Of a stretch of 10,333 nucleotides of DNA, positions 1-7,367 are shown one piece after another (the stretch's first letter is position 1; the number at the start of each line of letters is the position of its first letter). The notes below the pieces were generated by a model, which was not told the DNA's origin, searched no databases, and worked only from the letters and a program-made list of their open reading frames with translations. The stretch is taken from NCBI GenBank assembly GCA_003694425.1, contig RFJX01000154.1, positions 1-10,333 of the forward strand, written 5' to 3'. The translations under genes and the position numbers were made by a program. Source of the DNA: Gammaproteobacteria bacterium (GTDB lineage: Bacteria > Pseudomonadota > Gammaproteobacteria > J113).

Positions 1-159
1 CGTCAGTGGCTCCTCACCCGGCCTCCCCCGCTTCCTGTGCATCTGCCCTCCATCGGCACGAAGTGTCACCAGCCATGGACCGGCTCGGGCGGCATGACCT
101 TTCATCCGCTGCCTTCACCATCGCGTCAAGGGAGTATAGAACAGCAATGCCGGAGAGAG
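1..159. other. No confident gene; left-edge non-coding stretch
   Basis: I could not support a gene here. Short open frames exist on both strands, but they have no recognisable family and no convincing ribosome site. On the minus strand there is a TATACT hexamer (plus 133-138) and, near the left edge, a GAGGAG-like purine run (about 10-15). This would fit a leftward gene whose start codon lies just outside the window, but that cannot be tested from this sequence. Confidence 0.4.
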
Positions 160-201
160 AAAAAGGCCGCATCCGCTGGAGAGTGAAGAGCGGATGCGGC
201 C
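160..201 (-). terminator. Intrinsic terminator of the cytochrome c gene
   Basis: A perfect 13-bp stem (GGCCGCATCCGCT at 165-177 paired with 189-201) encloses an 11-nt loop. Read on the minus strand, the stem is followed at once by five T residues (plus A run 160-164). It begins about 35 nt after the cytochrome stop codon. The plus-strand side has no T run, so it should act only on leftward transcription. Confidence 0.9.
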
Positions 202-235
202 ACGGCAAAAGAGCGGGGCCCTTCGGCCAGGAGGA

Positions 236-685
236 CTACTTCATCCGTCCGGGCCTGCCCAGCGGCAGCTTGCCGTCGGCCCGGGCCTTGAGATACCGGT
301 AGAGGTTGGCGCGCATCTTCATCACCCGCTTGTTCTTGTCCCAGGGTGGCATAGCCCCCATCTGGCCGGTGTAACCGTGCTCGATGACATAGTAGAACCG
401 TGGCCAGTCCACACCCTCCTTGTTGAAACGCTCCTGGAGATTGGGGGCGAAGGTGGAACCCATGCCGCCGCCACCGTGGCAGACCTGACAGTTGGCCTTG
501 TATTCGCGCCAGCCGACATAGGTCTCCTTGTCCACCTTGCACTGGGTGGCACTGGTCGCGCCCTCGGCACACTCCACCTTGTAGGTGGGCTCAGGAGGGG
601 CATTCTCGTCACGGGGTTCATGCGCGGCCAGGGCGGCGGTGGTCAGGGTGGCCAGAACGCCGGCCGACAGGATTCTTGGGATCAT
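236..685 (-). CDS. Periplasmic mono-haem c-type cytochrome
   Basis: The 149-residue protein has a Sec-type signal peptide (basic residue R4, hydrophobic 5-20, likely cleavage after the ALA/A at 20-21). It carries one haem c attachment site, C66-Q-V-C69-H70. M112, in an AMPPW context, is the likely distal haem ligand. Two further cysteines, C39 and C49, precede the haem site and could form a disulfide. The KVDKETY/GW block before the haem site, the STFAPNL block after it, and the LKARADG...GRP end resemble the c-type cytochromes annotated as methanol-metabolism-related. That comparison is from memory of the family, and the electron donor here is unknown. The start was chosen because GAGGAG lies 6 nt upstream of this ATG and the signal peptide begins there; an in-frame extension to 745 would put a polar tail before the signal peptide. 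The gene diverges from regBA and ends in a strong terminator, so it is probably monocistronic. Confidence 0.87.
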   Translation of the reverse strand: MIPRILSAGVLATLTTAALAAHEPRDENAPPEPTYKVECAEGATSATQCKVDKETYVGWREYKANCQVCHGGGGMGSTFAPNLQERFNKEGVDWPRFYYVIEHGYTGQMGAMPPWDKNKRVMKMRANLYRYLKARADGKLPLGRPGRMK

Positions 686-728
686 GGCAGTCTCCTCGGT
701 ACGGACATGTAACATGAATGGTGGGGTC

Positions 729-756
729 ATTCTGACAAATGACAACGCAGGGGCAA
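729..756 (-). promoter_or_regulatory. Possible sigma70-type promoter for the cytochrome gene
   Basis: On the minus strand, TTGCCC (plus 751-756, 4/6 to consensus) and CAGAAT (plus 729-734, 4/6) are separated by 16 nt. This predicts a start of transcription near 722 and a leader of about 37 nt containing the GAGGAG ribosome site. Each hexamer is only moderate. The support is mainly position, including the RegA-like box just upstream. Confidence 0.35.
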
Positions 757-757
757 C

Positions 758-772
758 GTGACCAAATGTCGC
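758..772 (-). promoter_or_regulatory. RegA/RegR-type binding box
   Basis: On the minus strand the sequence is GCGAC-ATTTG-GTCAC, an inverted repeat with a 5-bp spacer. The published RegR/RegA-type consensus, as I recall it, is GNG(A/G)C(A/G)TTNNGNCGC; this site matches all fixed positions but one. It lies between the cytochrome gene and regBA. Its centre is about 43 bp upstream of the predicted cytochrome transcription start, a typical place for an activator that contacts polymerase. Binding has not been shown here. Confidence 0.5.
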
Positions 773-801
773 ACCCCCACGTCCCCCAACGGGGACCGGC
801 C

Positions 802-807
802 TATAAT
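802..807 (+). promoter_or_regulatory. Perfect TATAAT -10 element upstream of regB
   Basis: TATAAT stands ten bases before the ATG at 817. No good -35 is seen at 16-18 bp spacing, so if used the promoter would probably need an activator. Transcription would start near 814, giving an almost leaderless message for the start at 817. The hexamer could also be fortuitous, although TATAAT is uncommon by chance in DNA this GC-rich. Confidence 0.4.
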
Positions 808-816
808 CGCGTACAG

Positions 817-2094
817 ATGCACACCTCCCCCGAACGGTTGCTGAACTCCCTCTGCCTGCGGTATGTCCTGGCCCTGCGGGCGCTGGCCATGGTCGGTCTG
901 GCCCTGGGCCTGATGCTCACCGGGCCGGCACTGGGGCTTCGCTTCTCCTGGTGGCTGGTGGCCATCGTCGCGCCCCTGGCCCTCTACACGGCCTGGAGCT
1001 GGCAGCGGCTGAGCGGAGGCATGGTGGTCCATTCCAGCACCCTGCTGACCCAGCTGCTGGCCGACCTTTTGGCCCTCAGCCTGCTCTTCTACCTCAGCGG
1101 CGGCTCAGGCAACCCCTTCACCGCCCTCCTGCTGCTGCCGGTCACCGTGGCCGCGGCCACCCTGCCGCCTCTGCTCACCTGGCTGGTGACCGGCCTGGCG
1201 ATCCTCAGCTACACCCTGCTGATGTTCTTCCACGTCCCCCTCGAAGGGACACCTCACCAGATGCACGGCTTCACCGTCCACGTCTGGGGCATGTGGTTCG
1301 GTTTCGTCCTCAGCGCCCTGCTGGTGGCCTTCTTCGTCGCCCGCATCGGCGCCACCCTGCGCCACAATGCCGCCGCCCTGGCCCGGGCCCGCGAGGAGGC
1401 GCTGGAGGCCGAACGGCTGGTGGCCCTGGGCACCCTGGCGGCCGGCACCGCCCATGAGCTGGGGACGCCGCTGGCCACCATGGCGGTGCTGGCCCGCGAA
1501 CTGGAGCACGAACTGGAAGACGATCGGGATCTCGCCGCCCAGCTCGGACTGTTGCGCGACCAGATTGAGCGTTGCAAGGGGATCCTCTCCGGGATGGCGC
1601 GCAAGGCCGGGCAGTTGCGGGCGGAGGCGGGGGAAAGCCTGCCCCTGGACCGGTTTCTCGAAGGGCTGCTCGAGCACTGGCGGGCGGACCACCCGGACTG
1701 TACCCTGCAGGTCTCCATGACAGGGGATGACCCGCCGCCCCGGGTGATCGTGGACCGGACCCTGGCCCAGGCGCTGGAGAACCTGCTGAACAACGCGGCC
1801 AAGGCGTCACCCGGATGGGTGTCTTTCGACGCCCGCTGGGGGAACAGAGACCTGAGCCTCGCCATCCGTGACGAGGGACCGGGGCTGCCGCCCGGTGTCC
1901 GAGAGGAGCTGGGCCGTCCCTTCGTCAGCACCAAGCCCCCGGGTGAGGGGATGGGACTCGGCATCTACCTGGCCCGCAACACCATCGAGCGCCTCGGCGG
2001 AACCCTGCGCTTCCTTGACCGGCAACCCCGCGGCACCCGGGTGGAGATCGAACTCCCGCTGAATCAACTCCTGTCAGACGGAGCAGACGGATGA
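817..2094 (+). CDS. regB: Redox sensor histidine kinase, RegB/PrrB/RoxS family
   Basis: The 425-residue inner-membrane kinase should sense the quinone pool or cell redox state and phosphorylate RegA. About six hydrophobic segments fill residues 16-175. The GGSGNPF loop (95-101) matches the GGxxNPF ubiquinone-binding motif of RegB. The H-box is AHELGTPLAT with H213 as phosphoryl acceptor. C253, in ERCKGIL, corresponds to the redox-active cysteine described in Rhodobacter RegB. The ATPase domain has the N-box ENLLNNAAKAS (321-331), DEGPGL (352-357) and a GMGLGIYLA G-box (378-386). The start is uncertain: ATGs at 739 and 766 are also in frame but have weak ribosome sites, encode a polar tail unlike the family, and fall within possible operator sequence. 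ATG 817 gives the usual short cytoplasmic N-terminus but lacks a clear ribosome site. The gene overlaps regA by four bases. Confidence 0.92.
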   Translation: MHTSPERLLNSLCLRYVLALRALAMVGLALGLMLTGPALGLRFSWWLVAIVAPLALYTAWSWQRLSGGMVVHSSTLLTQLLADLLALSLLFYLSGGSGNPFTALLLLPVTVAAATLPPLLTWLVTGLAILSYTLLMFFHVPLEGTPHQMHGFTVHVWGMWFGFVLSALLVAFFVARIGATLRHNAAALARAREEALEAERLVALGTLAAGTAHELGTPLATMAVLARELEHELEDDRDLAAQLGLLRDQIERCKGILSGMARKAGQLRAEAGESLPLDRFLEGLLEHWRADHPDCTLQVSMTGDDPPPRVIVDRTLAQALENLLNNAAKASPGWVSFDARWGNRDLSLAIRDEGPGLPPGVREELGRPFVSTKPPGEGMGLGIYLARNTIERLGGTLRFLDRQPRGTRVEIELPLNQLLSDGADG

Positions 2095-2639
2095 ACGACG
2101 CGACACCTGGCCGGCTCCTGCTGGTCGACGATGACGAGACCTTCTGCGCGGTGCTTGGGCGCGCCCTGGAGCGCCGCGGTTTCGAGGTGCATTGCGCGCA
2201 TGACACCGGCCAGGCCCTGGAGCGGCTGGCGCTGATGGAGGAACCACCGGGCCACGCGGTGGTGGACCTGCAGATGCCGGACGGATCGGGGCTGGAGCTG
2301 GTCCCCCGTCTGGTCGAGGCCAACCCGCGGATGCGGATCGTGGTGCTGACCGGCTACGCCAGCATCGCCACCGCGGTGGAGGCGATCAAGCTCGGCGCCA
2401 CTCACTACCTCGCCAAACCGGCCGACGCCGACGAGGTGATGGCGGCCTTCGGCCGCGACTCGGGGAGTCCGGAGGTCCCCGTAGCCGGGCGACCGATGTC
2501 GGTCCAGCGCCTCGCCTGGGAGCACATCCAGAAGGTCCTGAACGAGTGCGACGGAAACATCTCCGAGGCGGCACGGCGGCTGAAGATGCATCGCCGGACC
2601 CTGCAACGCAAGCTGAAGAAGCGCCCGGTGCGGGAGTGA
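2091..2639 (+). CDS. regA: Response regulator, RegA/PrrA/RoxR family
   Basis: The 182-residue DNA-binding regulator pairs with the RegB kinase. The receiver domain (about 8-120) has the acidic cluster D13-D14-D15, phospho-acceptor D59 in VVDLQMPDG, T87 and K109. A short linker leads to a Fis-type helix-turn-helix (about 143-178). Its CDGNISEAARRLKMHRRTLQ segment and the RKLKKRPVRE end are hallmarks of RegA/ActR/RoxR proteins. In this family, phosphorylated RegA controls respiratory oxidases, cytochromes and carbon or nitrogen fixation genes; which targets apply here is unknown. The ATG shares ATGA with the kinase stop, and GGAG at 2080-2083 lies 7 nt upstream, so the two genes are translationally coupled. 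The RegA-like box at 758-772 suggests a possible role at the divergent cytochrome promoter. Confidence 0.95.
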   Translation: MNDATPGRLLLVDDDETFCAVLGRALERRGFEVHCAHDTGQALERLALMEEPPGHAVVDLQMPDGSGLELVPRLVEANPRMRIVVLTGYASIATAVEAIKLGATHYLAKPADADEVMAAFGRDSGSPEVPVAGRPMSVQRLAWEHIQKVLNECDGNISEAARRLKMHRRTLQRKLKKRPVRE

Positions 2640-2670
2640 CGGCGGCCCGCCACGGGCGCGCCAGCCAGCC

Positions 2671-4473
2671 TCAGCCCCGCTGCAGGGTGCCGTACAGGCG
2701 GGCGTAGAGCCCTCCGCTATGCAGGAGATCCTCGTGCCCCCCCTGCTCGATTATCCGGCCGTCCTCGAAGACATAGACGCGATCGGCCTGGCGCACCGCG
2801 GAGAGGCGATGGGCCACGATGAGAGTGGTCACTCCCCGCAGATACTCCGCAAGGGCACGATGCAGCCGGTCCTCGGTCTCGGCATCGAGGGCGCTGGTGG
2901 CCTCGTCGAGGATCACCAGCTTCGGCTCCCCCAGCAGCATCCGCGCCACCGCAAGGCGCTGGCGTTCCCCTCCCGAGAGTCTGACCCCGTCCCGGCCGAT
3001 CACGGTATCGAGCCCCTGCGGCAGTGACCTGACCACCTCCCGGAGCTGGGCCACCTCCAGCACCTCCCACAACCGCCCCTCCGGCAGCTCTCGGCCCAGG
3101 GTGAGGTTGCTGCGCACGGTGTCGTTGAACAGCGCGGGATGCTGGAGGACGCTCCCGACGTGCTCGCGCACCACGTCCAGCCCGATCTCCTCCACCGGTA
3201 CCCGGTCGAAGCTCAGCGAGCCCGAATCGGGCGGGTAGAGGCCGAGGATCACCTGTACCAGAGTGGACTTGCCTCCCCCGCTGGCACCGACCAGGGCCAC
3301 CTTCTCCCCGGCCTCCACCTCCATCGTCACCCCCTTGAGCACCGGCTCCTCGCCGTAGCCGAAGGTGATTTCCTCCAGTTCGAGGGAGACGGTCCTGCGC
3401 CCCGCGAACGGGTTGCGCAGATGGGGATAGTGCGGCTCCTGGCGCAGCGCGAACAGCTCGTTGAGGCGTTTCAGGGCCGCCTTCGCGCCGTACCAGGCGA
3501 CCTGGATGTTCAGCACCTCCTGGACCGGGGCCATCATGAACCAGAGGTATCCGAAGACCGCCATCATCATGCCGATGCTGAGGTCGGAAAAGACCACCAT
3601 CAGCATGGAGACCGCGCGGAACAGGTCGAAGCCGACGAGGAAGACCGCGAAGGAGAGCCGGCCGGCGGCATCCGAGCGCCAGGAGAAGGCGGCGGAGTGG
3701 TTCCGGACCGTCGCGGCCCGCTCTATGACCCGCTTCAGATAGTGGCCCTCCCGGTTGCTGGCCCGGATCTGCTGGATGGCGTCCAGGGTCTCGGTGAGGG
3801 CCTGCTGGAAGAGTTCGAAGGCGCTGTTCTCCCGCCGCTTGAGCTCCTTCACCTTCTTGCCCATGAGCATGGTGAGGTAGATCACCAGCGGATTCATGAA
3901 GAGGATGAACAGGGCCAGCTGCCAGTGCATCCACAACAGGACCACGGAGACGCCCACCAGGGTCAGGATCGCGACCAGGAACTTGCTCAGGGTGACGCCG
4001 AGGAAGTTGTCGATGGATTCGATGTCGGTGACGAAACGGGAGGCGACGGCACCGCTGCCCATGGCCTCGTATTCGGCCATGGAGATGGACGAGAGGCGCT
4101 GCAGCAGGGTGCGGCGGATGCGATAGCTCACGTCCTTGGAGATCAGGGTGAATTCCCGGGTCTGCCAGACCCCCAGCCCCAGCGCCGCCAGACGCATGAG
4201 CACCGTGGCCAGGAGGATGGCCGTGATGTAGAGCACCGGCCCGTGCCAGGAGGGAGGGAACAGGCGTGCCACCGCCGCGGTCAGGGCCGCGGGGTGTTCC
4301 AGCAGCACCTCGTCCACCAGCAGCGGCATCAGCAGGGGGACCGGTACGCTCACCAGGGTGGCGAGCAGGGCCACCACGTTGGCCAGGATGAGCTCGCGCC
4401 GGTGGTCCAGGGCGGTGCGGAGGATCCCGCGCCAGGTGAAGGGACCTGTCAACTCCTCCCCGGCCTGCCTCAT
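2671..4473 (-). CDS. MsbA-like ABC exporter, fused permease and ATPase
   Basis: The 600-residue half-transporter is expected to work as a homodimer in the inner membrane. The permease domain (about 25-320) has six hydrophobic segments near 29-53, 79-101, 163-182, 184-204, 273-294 and 296-316. The ATPase domain (about 363-598) has Walker A GASGGGKST (396-404), Q-loop Q444, signature LSGGERQR (499-506), Walker B LVILDEATSALD (519-530) and switch H555. This is the lipid or drug exporter type (MsbA/LmrA-like). No peptidase or accessory domain points to a substrate, so it stays undefined. It is last in the leftward operon: its ATG overlaps the stop of the helix-turn-helix gene by four bases, with GGGGAAGGG just upstream. 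It converges on regA with 31 bp between them, and no strong terminator is visible there. Confidence 0.93.
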   Translation of the reverse strand: MRQAGEELTGPFTWRGILRTALDHRRELILANVVALLATLVSVPVPLLMPLLVDEVLLEHPAALTAAVARLFPPSWHGPVLYITAILLATVLMRLAALGLGVWQTREFTLISKDVSYRIRRTLLQRLSSISMAEYEAMGSGAVASRFVTDIESIDNFLGVTLSKFLVAILTLVGVSVVLLWMHWQLALFILFMNPLVIYLTMLMGKKVKELKRRENSAFELFQQALTETLDAIQQIRASNREGHYLKRVIERAATVRNHSAAFSWRSDAAGRLSFAVFLVGFDLFRAVSMLMVVFSDLSIGMMMAVFGYLWFMMAPVQEVLNIQVAWYGAKAALKRLNELFALRQEPHYPHLRNPFAGRRTVSLELEEITFGYGEEPVLKGVTMEVEAGEKVALVGASGGGKSTLVQVILGLYPPDSGSLSFDRVPVEEIGLDVVREHVGSVLQHPALFNDTVRSNLTLGRELPEGRLWEVLEVAQLREVVRSLPQGLDTVIGRDGVRLSGGERQRLAVARMLLGEPKLVILDEATSALDAETEDRLHRALAEYLRGVTTLIVAHRLSAVRQADRVYVFEDGRIIEQGGHEDLLHSGGLYARLYGTLQRG

Positions 4474-4688
4474 CCCTTCCCCTGCGCGGCCTCCTGCCGC
4501 ATCCCCAGCCTGAGCTTGAGCTCCAGCAGCTCGACCGCCATGGTCGGGACCTCCTCCGACTCCGGGTGTTCGCGGGGGAAGAGCCAGCGATCGACCTGCT
4601 CGCGGCTGACGCCGAGCAGCTCGGCCACCTCCCTGCGTTCCAGTTTGTTGTCGACGATGAGGTCGATCAGCCGGTCACGGTTGTTCAT
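4470..4688 (-). CDS. Small helix-turn-helix protein
   Basis: The 72-residue protein has a helix-turn-helix at about 17-36 (ERREVAELLGVSREQVDRWL) followed by an amphipathic AVELLELKL segment (51-59). The fold resembles small Xre/Cro-like DNA-binding proteins; I do not recognise a named family. It is likely a local transcriptional regulator or an adaptor, and the target cannot be read from sequence. ATG 4688 is preferred because its A is also the last base of the bolA stop codon (TGATG), a typical coupled start. A longer in-frame start at 4757 would add a proline- and glycine-rich stretch lying inside bolA. The gene overlaps the ABC exporter start by four bases, so production of the two should be tied. 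Confidence 0.78.
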   Translation of the reverse strand: MNNRDRLIDLIVDNKLERREVAELLGVSREQVDRWLFPREHPESEEVPTMAVELLELKLRLGMRQEAAQGKG

Positions 4689-5008
4689 CAGGAGGCCTCG
4701 CGCTTTCCGCCCCCCAGGCAGGGGGGTGATTCGGCCACCCGGCCGCCGTGCGCCCATTCCTCCGGGGTATGGGTCTGCAGGGCCAGTGCATGGACCGGAC
4801 CGGCCAGCTCCCCGGCCAGCAGTTCATAGACCCGGCGGTGGCGGGCCACCGGCCGCAGCCCTTCGAATGCGCGGCTCACCACCACCACGCGGAAGTGGGT
4901 CTCCGAGCCGGCCGGGACGTTGTGGCCATGGCTCTCGTTGATCACCTCCAGGTGCACGGGTTCCAGTTCCCCGAGCCGCTCGGCGATGCGCTGTTCAACC
5001 GTTGCCAT
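4688..5008 (-). CDS. bolA: BolA family protein
   Basis: The 106-residue protein matches gammaproteobacterial BolA along its whole length. Conserved blocks are HGHNVPAGSETHFRVVVVS (27-45), RHRRVY (56-61), VHALALQTHTPEEW (72-85) and the SPPC end (94-97). BolA adopts a KH-like fold, pairs with monothiol glutaredoxins around a [2Fe-2S] cluster, and in E. coli affects cell shape and stress-related transcription. H57 and H73 are the candidate cluster or partner residues. The start at 5008 follows GGAGGAG at suitable spacing; ATGs at 5017 and 5029 are in frame, but the first abuts that purine run and the second precedes it. The first 14 bases overlap the end of the upstream coiled-coil gene. BolA in an operon with rhodanese/cNMP coiled-coil proteins and an exporter is unusual and may point to sulfur or redox stress. 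Confidence 0.93.
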   Translation of the reverse strand: MATVEQRIAERLGELEPVHLEVINESHGHNVPAGSETHFRVVVVSRAFEGLRPVARHRRVYELLAGELAGPVHALALQTHTPEEWAHGGRVAESPPCLGGGKREAS

Positions 5009-7340
5009 CCTGATCATCTCCTCCGTCATTGCCGAGCATCCCGGCCAGGTCACTGAACAGGCTCTGTTCCCGCAGCCGGGCCTCACGCTGGGCCTGTTCC
5101 GCCCGCGCGCGGATCCGTCGCAGGCGCTCCTCGTACTCCTCCCGCTGGTTGCGCTCGCGGGTGGACGACTCCAGCGCCTCCTGTTCCTCCACCCATGAGC
5201 GGAGGTCATCCTCCAGGGCCGCGCGCAGCTCCAGTATATGGGCTCCGCTCTGCTCCAGCACCTCTTCGGTTCGATCCCCCTCCACTTCCGCCTCCTGCTC
5301 TCTGGCCACTGTGAGGGCGGGGTCGCCGGCGGGGGCGAGCTGGGAGCGCAGTAGCGCCAGCTGTCGTTCGGCCTCCCGTCGGGCCTCCCGTTCCCGGGCC
5401 AGCGCCTCGCGCAGGCCATTGAGTTGTCCCAGCAGCTTGCGCCGCTCCTCCTGCAGCTGCTGGCGCGCCACCGCATGCTCCTGCCGGTGCCGCTCCCGCA
5501 ACTCGCGGATGATCCGCCCCGCCTCTTCCCGTGCCGCGATCCGCCCGGCCTCGGCGACCGTCTTCTCCTCCTTCAGACGCTGCAGTTCCTGCAGCTTCCC
5601 GGCAAAGGCCGTCTCCAGGCGGCGGCGCTCGGCGGCCAGCTGCTGCTGCAGTTCGCTGCGCAACGCCGCCTCCCTGGACTCCTGTTCCCGGAGCCGCCTT
5701 GCCTTCTGCTCCAGCTCCTCCCGGAGCTGGCGCACCCCGGCCATCTCCTGCCTGGCCTGCGCCCGGTCCTGTTCGGCCTCGTGCCGCCGACGTTCCAGGT
5801 CCTGTTCCATCTCCCGTTTTTTCCGCTGGATCTCCGCCAGCTTCCGGCTCTGTTCATCATAGAGTTGCCGGAGCCTGGCGTCCTCCTCCTCCAGCCTGGC
5901 GCGGGCCTGCTCCTCCATCTCCCTCAGGCGCGCTTCCTCCTGCCGGCGCATGCGCTCGAGCGCCTCTTCCATCTCGCGGCGCTCCTGCTCGAGCCCCGCC
6001 TTCAGCCGGCGGGCCTGCTCCAGCATCTCGCCGGCCCTCGCCACCTGTGCCGCCAGTCGTTCGCGCTCGGCCCGGCTCAGGGCGTCATCGGTCCCGGAGA
6101 GCTCCTCGACCGCCTGCTCGGCCGCCCTCCTCAGGCGCTGTGCCTCCTCGACCTGCAGCTCGGCCCTGGCCAGATCGGTCTCGAGTGCAGCCGCTTCCAG
6201 CTCCTGGTCGAGCGCCTCCCTCGAGGGGGTCGGTCGGGTCTCGCCATCCTCCACCACCCCACCCGGCGCGGGGGTCGGCGCCTCCTCCGCGCCACCTGCC
6301 AGTTCAGGATGGGCGAGCAGCCCCCCCTGCAGGCAGCAGGCATCGAAGCCCAGCTCGGTGAGGATGTAGGCCCCCACGGAGGCCCGGCTGCCGGTATCCG
6401 AGACGACTATCCAGCTGCGGTCGCGCCGCAGGTCGTCCGCCCCTGTCCGCAGCTGGCCGAACGGCAGGTTGTGACTCCCGGGGATGGCGTTGCGGCGATA
6501 TTGTTCCCGGGATCGCACATCGAGCCAGCCGGAGCCCTGTTCCACCCGCCTGAGGGCCTCCTCCACCGTGACCACGCGCAGCACCGGCCGTTTGATCAGG
6601 GCCTCGAAGTCTTCCCGGGTCAGCCGCTTCAGCAGGCCGCGGGTGCGGCTGGTGACAGTGGCGTTGCGCACGGTGTTTCCTACCAGCGCCTCCTCGCCGA
6701 AGACGTCACCAGGCCCCAGTTCGGCCAGCCTGACCACCTCTCCGCTGGCGGGGTCCTTGCGACTCACCTCGAACCGGCCCTGCCCGATGATGTAATAGTA
6801 ATCCCCGGGTTCACCCTGGCGGACCACCTCGGTACCGGGTTCGATCTCGATCTCCTCCAGGGCGCCGAATATCCGCTGGATGTTGTGCGCGGGCATCCGG
6901 GCGAAGAGCTCCGACTGCAGCATCCGGGTCATCCAGTCCGTCTCCCCGGAGGTGGTGATCTCCCCTACGGTCAGCTCCTCTTCCCCCTGCTGGCCACTGA
7001 GCAGCCGCTCGAGCAGGCCCCGGTCCACCCGGACCATGCTGACCGGCGTGAGGGCGCGGCCCGACCACTGGCGGGGCTGCAGCTGGGCGACGGGATAGAG
7101 CGCATCGGGTTGCCCTGCATCCAGGGTCCTGACCACCTCTCCATCCGCCTCGAGGGCCAGTTTTCCCTCCAGGAGATAGAGCGTGTCATTGTCCTCCTGG
7201 CCCTGGCGGAACGGATAGGCGCCCTGTGGATACTCGACCAGGGTGGCGGAGCGGCACAGCTCCTCCTGACAGGCGGCGGGAAGTCCCTTGATCGGAGGCC
7301 TGTCCCGCAGCAGTCCGGGCAGGTCAGGATGATCAGACAT
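4995..7340 (-). CDS. cNMP-binding/pseudo-rhodanese coiled-coil protein (paralogue 2)
   Basis: The 781-residue protein is probably cytoplasmic, with no signal or membrane segment. Residues about 18-118 look like a degenerate cNMP-binding beta-roll with no phosphate-binding cassette. Residues about 145-250 form a second cNMP domain with an intact cassette: FGEEALVGNTVRNATV, including E216 and R225. Residues about 253-343 are a rhodanese-like domain with WLDVR (272-276), but the active-site loop reads SDTGSRAS, so the catalytic cysteine position is S314 and sulfurtransfer is unlikely. After a proline-rich linker, about 372-760 is heptad-like coiled coil rich in Glu, Arg, Leu and Gln, ending in an acidic glycine tail. 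It is a paralogue of the gene upstream: both share DWM-x-R, LQSELF and IQRIF-x-ALE between the cNMP domains. The role is unknown; a ligand-gated scaffold or filament is inference. The ATG at 7340 has only a weak GGA ribosome site; bolA starts within its last codons. Confidence 0.88.
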   Translation of the reverse strand: MSDHPDLPGLLRDRPPIKGLPAACQEELCRSATLVEYPQGAYPFRQGQEDNDTLYLLEGKLALEADGEVVRTLDAGQPDALYPVAQLQPRQWSGRALTPVSMVRVDRGLLERLLSGQQGEEELTVGEITTSGETDWMTRMLQSELFARMPAHNIQRIFGALEEIEIEPGTEVVRQGEPGDYYYIIGQGRFEVSRKDPASGEVVRLAELGPGDVFGEEALVGNTVRNATVTSRTRGLLKRLTREDFEALIKRPVLRVVTVEEALRRVEQGSGWLDVRSREQYRRNAIPGSHNLPFGQLRTGADDLRRDRSWIVVSDTGSRASVGAYILTELGFDACCLQGGLLAHPELAGGAEEAPTPAPGGVVEDGETRPTPSREALDQELEAAALETDLARAELQVEEAQRLRRAAEQAVEELSGTDDALSRAERERLAAQVARAGEMLEQARRLKAGLEQERREMEEALERMRRQEEARLREMEEQARARLEEEDARLRQLYDEQSRKLAEIQRKKREMEQDLERRRHEAEQDRAQARQEMAGVRQLREELEQKARRLREQESREAALRSELQQQLAAERRRLETAFAGKLQELQRLKEEKTVAEAGRIAAREEAGRIIRELRERHRQEHAVARQQLQEERRKLLGQLNGLREALAREREARREAERQLALLRSQLAPAGDPALTVAREQEAEVEGDRTEEVLEQSGAHILELRAALEDDLRSWVEEQEALESSTRERNQREEYEERLRRIRARAEQAQREARLREQSLFSDLAGMLGNDGGDDQDGNG

Positions 7341-7367
7341 TGGCGGATTCCGGGATCGACTGTCCCG

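Noticed and set aside
60..160. Possible riboswitch on the minus strand, including a GATGGTGAAGG segment resembling the start of a fluoride (crcB) motif
   Set aside because: The downstream conserved elements of crcB, and the signatures of c-di-GMP, TPP and cobalamin riboswitches, are missing.
2645..2662. GCCCG-CCA-CGGGC hairpin and GGCGCGCC palindrome in the 31-bp convergent gap between regA and the ABC exporter
   Set aside because: The stem is only 5 bp, with a 3-nt loop and no T run on either strand. It could be a weak or factor-assisted stop, but is not strong enough to list as a terminator.
3139..4941. 600-codon open plus-strand frame across the ABC exporter, HTH and bolA genes
   Set aside because: The product is His/Gln/Asp-rich without recognisable domains. 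The minus strand carries three recognisable genes in normal coupled order.
5009..5476. Long N-terminal extension of the bolA frame
   Set aside because: The extension lies inside the 781-codon gene in another frame and encodes an Arg/Trp/Ser/Pro-rich sequence unlike BolA. The start at 5008 has a good ribosome site and the family length.
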